Shown: one piece after another, positions 61,620 through 64,000 of the stretch | How positions within the stretch are numbered: the stretch's first letter is position 1 | How the letters are laid out: each line of letters starts with the position of its first letter | Origin: Ketogulonicigenium robustum | Lineage (GTDB): Bacteria; Pseudomonadota; Alphaproteobacteria; Rhodobacterales; Rhodobacteraceae | DNA: 64,000 nucleotides | Direction of reading: 5' to 3' | NCBI RefSeq assembly: GCF_002117445.1 | Contig: NZ_CP019937.1 | Location: forward strand, 1,179,501-1,243,500 | Program-made: the position numbers and the translations under genes | Notes under the pieces: model-generated | Told to the model about the DNA's origin: nothing | Database searches by the model: none | The model's input: the letters and a program-made list of their open reading frames with translations, nothing else

Positions 61620-62645
61620 CTAGCCCCAAAAGGCGGTGACGCTGCATTCGCTGCGTGCCAACCCTTGGGTTTCACGCAGCCACAGACGCGCGGCATCAGC
61701 ATCATCCGCCACGCACCCGACGTAGACGAAGCGATCGGCGGGCGGAATATCCAGCTGTTGCAGCGTGCGCAGCAATGCACCCTCGGCGCGGTCGATCCAG
61801 TGCATTTCGACCCCCGCTGGCACGTCGAACTGCTGCCTGTCACGCGGATCGGCCAGTGCGATGACGATATGGCCCTGTGCATCCGCCGGCAGCCGCGCGG
61901 CGTAGCGCGCAATGGCGGGCAGCGCGGTTTCGTCGCCCAGCAGTGCAACCCAGCGCGGCAGATCGCGCTTCATCAGCGTCGGGCCCATCAGGCCGATGCG
62001 ATCCCCCTGCACGGCCCGTTCAGTCCACGCGGAAACGCGGCCACCGTCATGCCGGTAGACATCGAAATCCATCCAGCCCGCAGCAACGTCCAGATCGCGC
62101 ACGGTGTAGACGGGGCGATGCAGCGCGGCGTCGCCCTCGGGCCAGTGGGTGCGCCCCGACGCATCGATGATCGGCCATTCGTGCACCGATCCGCCGACGG
62201 CGACATCGGGCGCAAGGGCGGAAATCACTAGCCGGAAGTGCAGCCCCGCATCCGCATAGCGGGCGACATCCTCGAATTGCAGGCGGACGCGACAAAAATT
62301 CGGGCTGATTTGGCGGATATGGGCGACAGTGGCGATGGTCAGGTTGGGCGGCATCGCGCCGGTGTCGACATGCGCCCAGTCCAGCTGCGGGACAGGATCA
62401 AGCCGGTCCATCCGGTTCATAACCATCTGTTGCAGCAGATATAACTGGCGGTGGCTGGGGGCGGCCAGGGTTAAGTCGACCCCACTTTCGGCCTGCGCCA
62501 TGTCGATCCGACCGGCGGATAGGTGCAGCGATAGGCCGTTGCCCCGCGCCTCGGCTGGCACATCCAGCAGTTCGGCGAAGGCGGTAAAACTGTCGCGGAT
62601 GGCCGCAGGCGCGGCGCTATGGATTTTGGCGGTGATGGTCTGCAT
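61620..62645 (-). CDS. Siderophore-interacting protein with N-terminal DUF2218 domain
   Basis: A 341-aa protein. The first 95 residues resemble DUF2218 (LSLHLSAGRIDMAQAESGVDLTL), the rest is a SIP/ViuB ferric-chelate reductase with VYTVRDLDVAAGWMDFDVYRHD and WVALLGDETALPAIARYAA, the same NADPH-side motif as in the protein at 55548. It ends in SVTAFWG, typical of the family. The ATG at 62645 has a GAGG site. It lies just upstream of the receptor and ABC genes on the same strand. Confidence 0.86.
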   Translation of the reverse strand: MQTITAKIHSAAPAAIRDSFTAFAELLDVPAEARGNGLSLHLSAGRIDMAQAESGVDLTLAAPSHRQLYLLQQMVMNRMDRLDPVPQLDWAHVDTGAMPPNLTIATVAHIRQISPNFCRVRLQFEDVARYADAGLHFRLVISALAPDVAVGGSVHEWPIIDASGRTHWPEGDAALHRPVYTVRDLDVAAGWMDFDVYRHDGGRVSAWTERAVQGDRIGLMGPTLMKRDLPRWVALLGDETALPAIARYAARLPADAQGHIVIALADPRDRQQFDVPAGVEMHWIDRAEGALLRTLQQLDIPPADRFVYVGCVADDADAARLWLRETQGLARSECSVTAFWG

Positions 62646-62747
62646 CGGTAGCCTCTGTTTGGGGAACGAGGCTGGCACCCGGCGACGGTCGGGGCTGGCG
62701 GATATGCACCTACCAACCATAACCGCCGCGCAGGTGCAATCACGGCT

Positions 62748-63983
62748 TTAGGGCACCAAAAGATCCTTGGCGAATTTACCGCGTGTCATGATGGCAGGCA
62801 GCCGCGCCCCATCAGCGGCCAGCAGGTCGATCTGCTGCAACGGGTCGCCATCGACCACGATCATATCGGCGATATACCCTGCCTTGATCTGGCCGACCTC
62901 GTGATCGATGCCGCACAGGCGCGCGCCGATCATTGTGGCAGACTGGATAATCTCGGCCGGTGTCAGAACTTTGGCGAGGATCTCAAACTCGGTGCAGTGG
63001 TACTTGCGCAAGCTGCCCAGCAGGTCCGACCCGAAGGCCATCGGCAGGCCCGCGTCGCGCATGATCCGCAGGCTATCAAGGCCAGCGGTGCGGACGATGT
63101 CGATCTTGGCGAATTCCGCTGCGCCAAGGCCCAGCGCCTCGCCTTCCCACGCCAGCGCATCGTAAGCCACCAGCGTCGGCACGGCGATGCAGCCGCGCGC
63201 GGCGGCCAGCGCGGCGGTCTCGGCTGAAATCAGGTTGCAGTGTTCCAGCGAATGGACGCCCAATTCGACACAGCGGCGGATGGCCTTGTCGGTATAGACA
63301 TGCGCCGAGACGTATAGGCCCGCGTTGTCGGCCTCCTCGACCATGGCGCGGATTTCGTCGGCGGAATACTGGATCGAATGGATCGGATCATTGGGCGAAG
63401 ACACGCCCCCGTTCGCCATGACCTTGATGAAACGCGCGCCTTCTTTGATCATGGTGCGGCAAACGGCGCGCACATTATCAACGCCGTCCACAATAACCCC
63501 CATCGAGCCGAGGCGATCCGACATCATGCCGGGGCGGTCATCAGTGCGGGGGCGCAAATCGGCGTGGCCGCCGGTGGTCGTCAGGCCCTTACCGCAGATC
63601 ACCAGACGGGGGCCGTCCAGCACCCCCTCCTCGACCGCGCGCACAAGGCCATGGTCGGCACCGCCCAGATCGCGCAGCGTGGTAAAGCCTCGCGCCAGCG
63701 CCTGCTGCATCACGCGGGCTGCCCGCAGCGCCGCCAGCGACGACGGGGCCGTCATGTTCGACCACAGATCAAGGCTTTCGGCGACGACGTGAACGTGGCA
63801 GTCGATCAGCCCTGGCATCAGCACGCGCCCGCCCAGATCAATCACGCGCGCGTCGGCGGGTGCATCAAGCGACGGCCCCACGGCCAAAATCCGGTCGCCT
63901 TCAACCAGCACATCTACGCCGGTCAGCAGCGTGCTGGCCGCCACGTCCATCACGCGGCCATTGGTGAACAAAACGGATGTCAT
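62748..63983 (-). CDS. Metal-dependent amidohydrolase (imidazolonepropionase/dipeptidase-like)
   Basis: A 411-aa cytoplasmic hydrolase. The metal site is complete: His63 and His65 (LIDCHVHV), Lys187 (FIKVMANGG, likely carboxylated), His228 (SAHVY), His248 (HSLEHC) and Asp320 (AFGSD). The pattern matches the Xaa-Arg/Xaa-Pro dipeptidase-type branch of the amidohydrolase superfamily. The substrate is unknown; dipeptides, N-acyl amino acids and lactams are possible. The gene is complete, starting 17 bases from the right window edge, so its upstream neighbours cannot be seen. Confidence 0.85.
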   Translation of the reverse strand: MTSVLFTNGRVMDVAASTLLTGVDVLVEGDRILAVGPSLDAPADARVIDLGGRVLMPGLIDCHVHVVAESLDLWSNMTAPSSLAALRAARVMQQALARGFTTLRDLGGADHGLVRAVEEGVLDGPRLVICGKGLTTTGGHADLRPRTDDRPGMMSDRLGSMGVIVDGVDNVRAVCRTMIKEGARFIKVMANGGVSSPNDPIHSIQYSADEIRAMVEEADNAGLYVSAHVYTDKAIRRCVELGVHSLEHCNLISAETAALAAARGCIAVPTLVAYDALAWEGEALGLGAAEFAKIDIVRTAGLDSLRIMRDAGLPMAFGSDLLGSLRKYHCTEFEILAKVLTPAEIIQSATMIGARLCGIDHEVGQIKAGYIADMIVVDGDPLQQIDLLAADGARLPAIMTRGKFAKDLLVP

Positions 63984-64000
63984 TCCAGATCCTTAAACGT

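Noticed and set aside
61344-62231. Open frame of 295 codons antisense to the receptor start and the DUF2218-SIP gene
   Set aside because: It spans two real genes and a terminator; no family features.

Overview
The window is high-GC DNA from a bacterial chromosome. Gene families and gene orders (agl alpha-glucoside operon, Liv-type transporter, LacI/ROK/HxlR/RpiR regulators, iron genes) point to an alphaproteobacterium, most likely Rhodobacterales (Paracoccaceae/Roseobacter-type). There is no rRNA or marker gene to fix the genus. One tRNA, tRNA-Gly(CCC), is present. I saw no CRISPR array, phage, intact IS element or replication origin.

Layout. 1-4902: a Liv-type branched-chain amino acid/amide ABC transporter (binding protein cut by the window edge, then livG, livF, livH, livM). 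4934-12510: mixed housekeeping and accessory genes: a beta-hydroxyacid dehydrogenase, a penicillin-acylase-family Ntn hydrolase, tRNA-Gly, an SDR, a small exported protein, a Tat-exported amidohydrolase divergent from an HxlR regulator, and a DUF3597 protein. 12548-21646: an alpha-glucoside locus, with a GH1 beta-glucosidase and aglR on the minus strand and aglE-aglF-aglG-aglA-aglK on the plus strand, and LacI-type palindromes in the divergent region. 21865-31510: an exported PIG-L deacetylase, then the wreck of an oligopeptide-type ABC transporter and a GH29 alpha-L-fucosidase. These remnants lie on both sides of an intact ROK regulator plus MlrC/M81 peptidase pair. 31518-33451: a FUSC-family membrane protein and a second-type methionine aminopeptidase.

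33582-41284: a LacI regulator, a complete sugar ABC importer, a GH63-like glycosidase and a glycerate 2-kinase. Together they read as uptake, hydrolysis and phosphorylation steps for a glycosylglycerate (mannosyl- or glucosylglycerate), the most coherent metabolic inference in the window. 41501-46024: an OpgG/OpgD glucan protein, an SDR and a DEAD-box helicase. 46208-50004: a ferric-siderophore-type ABC importer. 50118-54082: an RpiR regulator, a D-threonine-aldolase-like PLP enzyme and an adenine-deaminase-family enzyme. 54115-55362: nhaA. 55548-62645: an iron/haem cluster with two siderophore-interacting proteins, an IsdG/HmuQ-like monooxygenase, a ChaN-like protein, an exporter-fold ABC protein and a TonB-dependent receptor. 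62748-63983: a metal-dependent amidohydrolase.

Themes: uptake and breakdown of small glycosides and compatible solutes, iron/haem acquisition, and local gene decay. Family calls come from motifs read by eye. Substrates are inferred from gene context.
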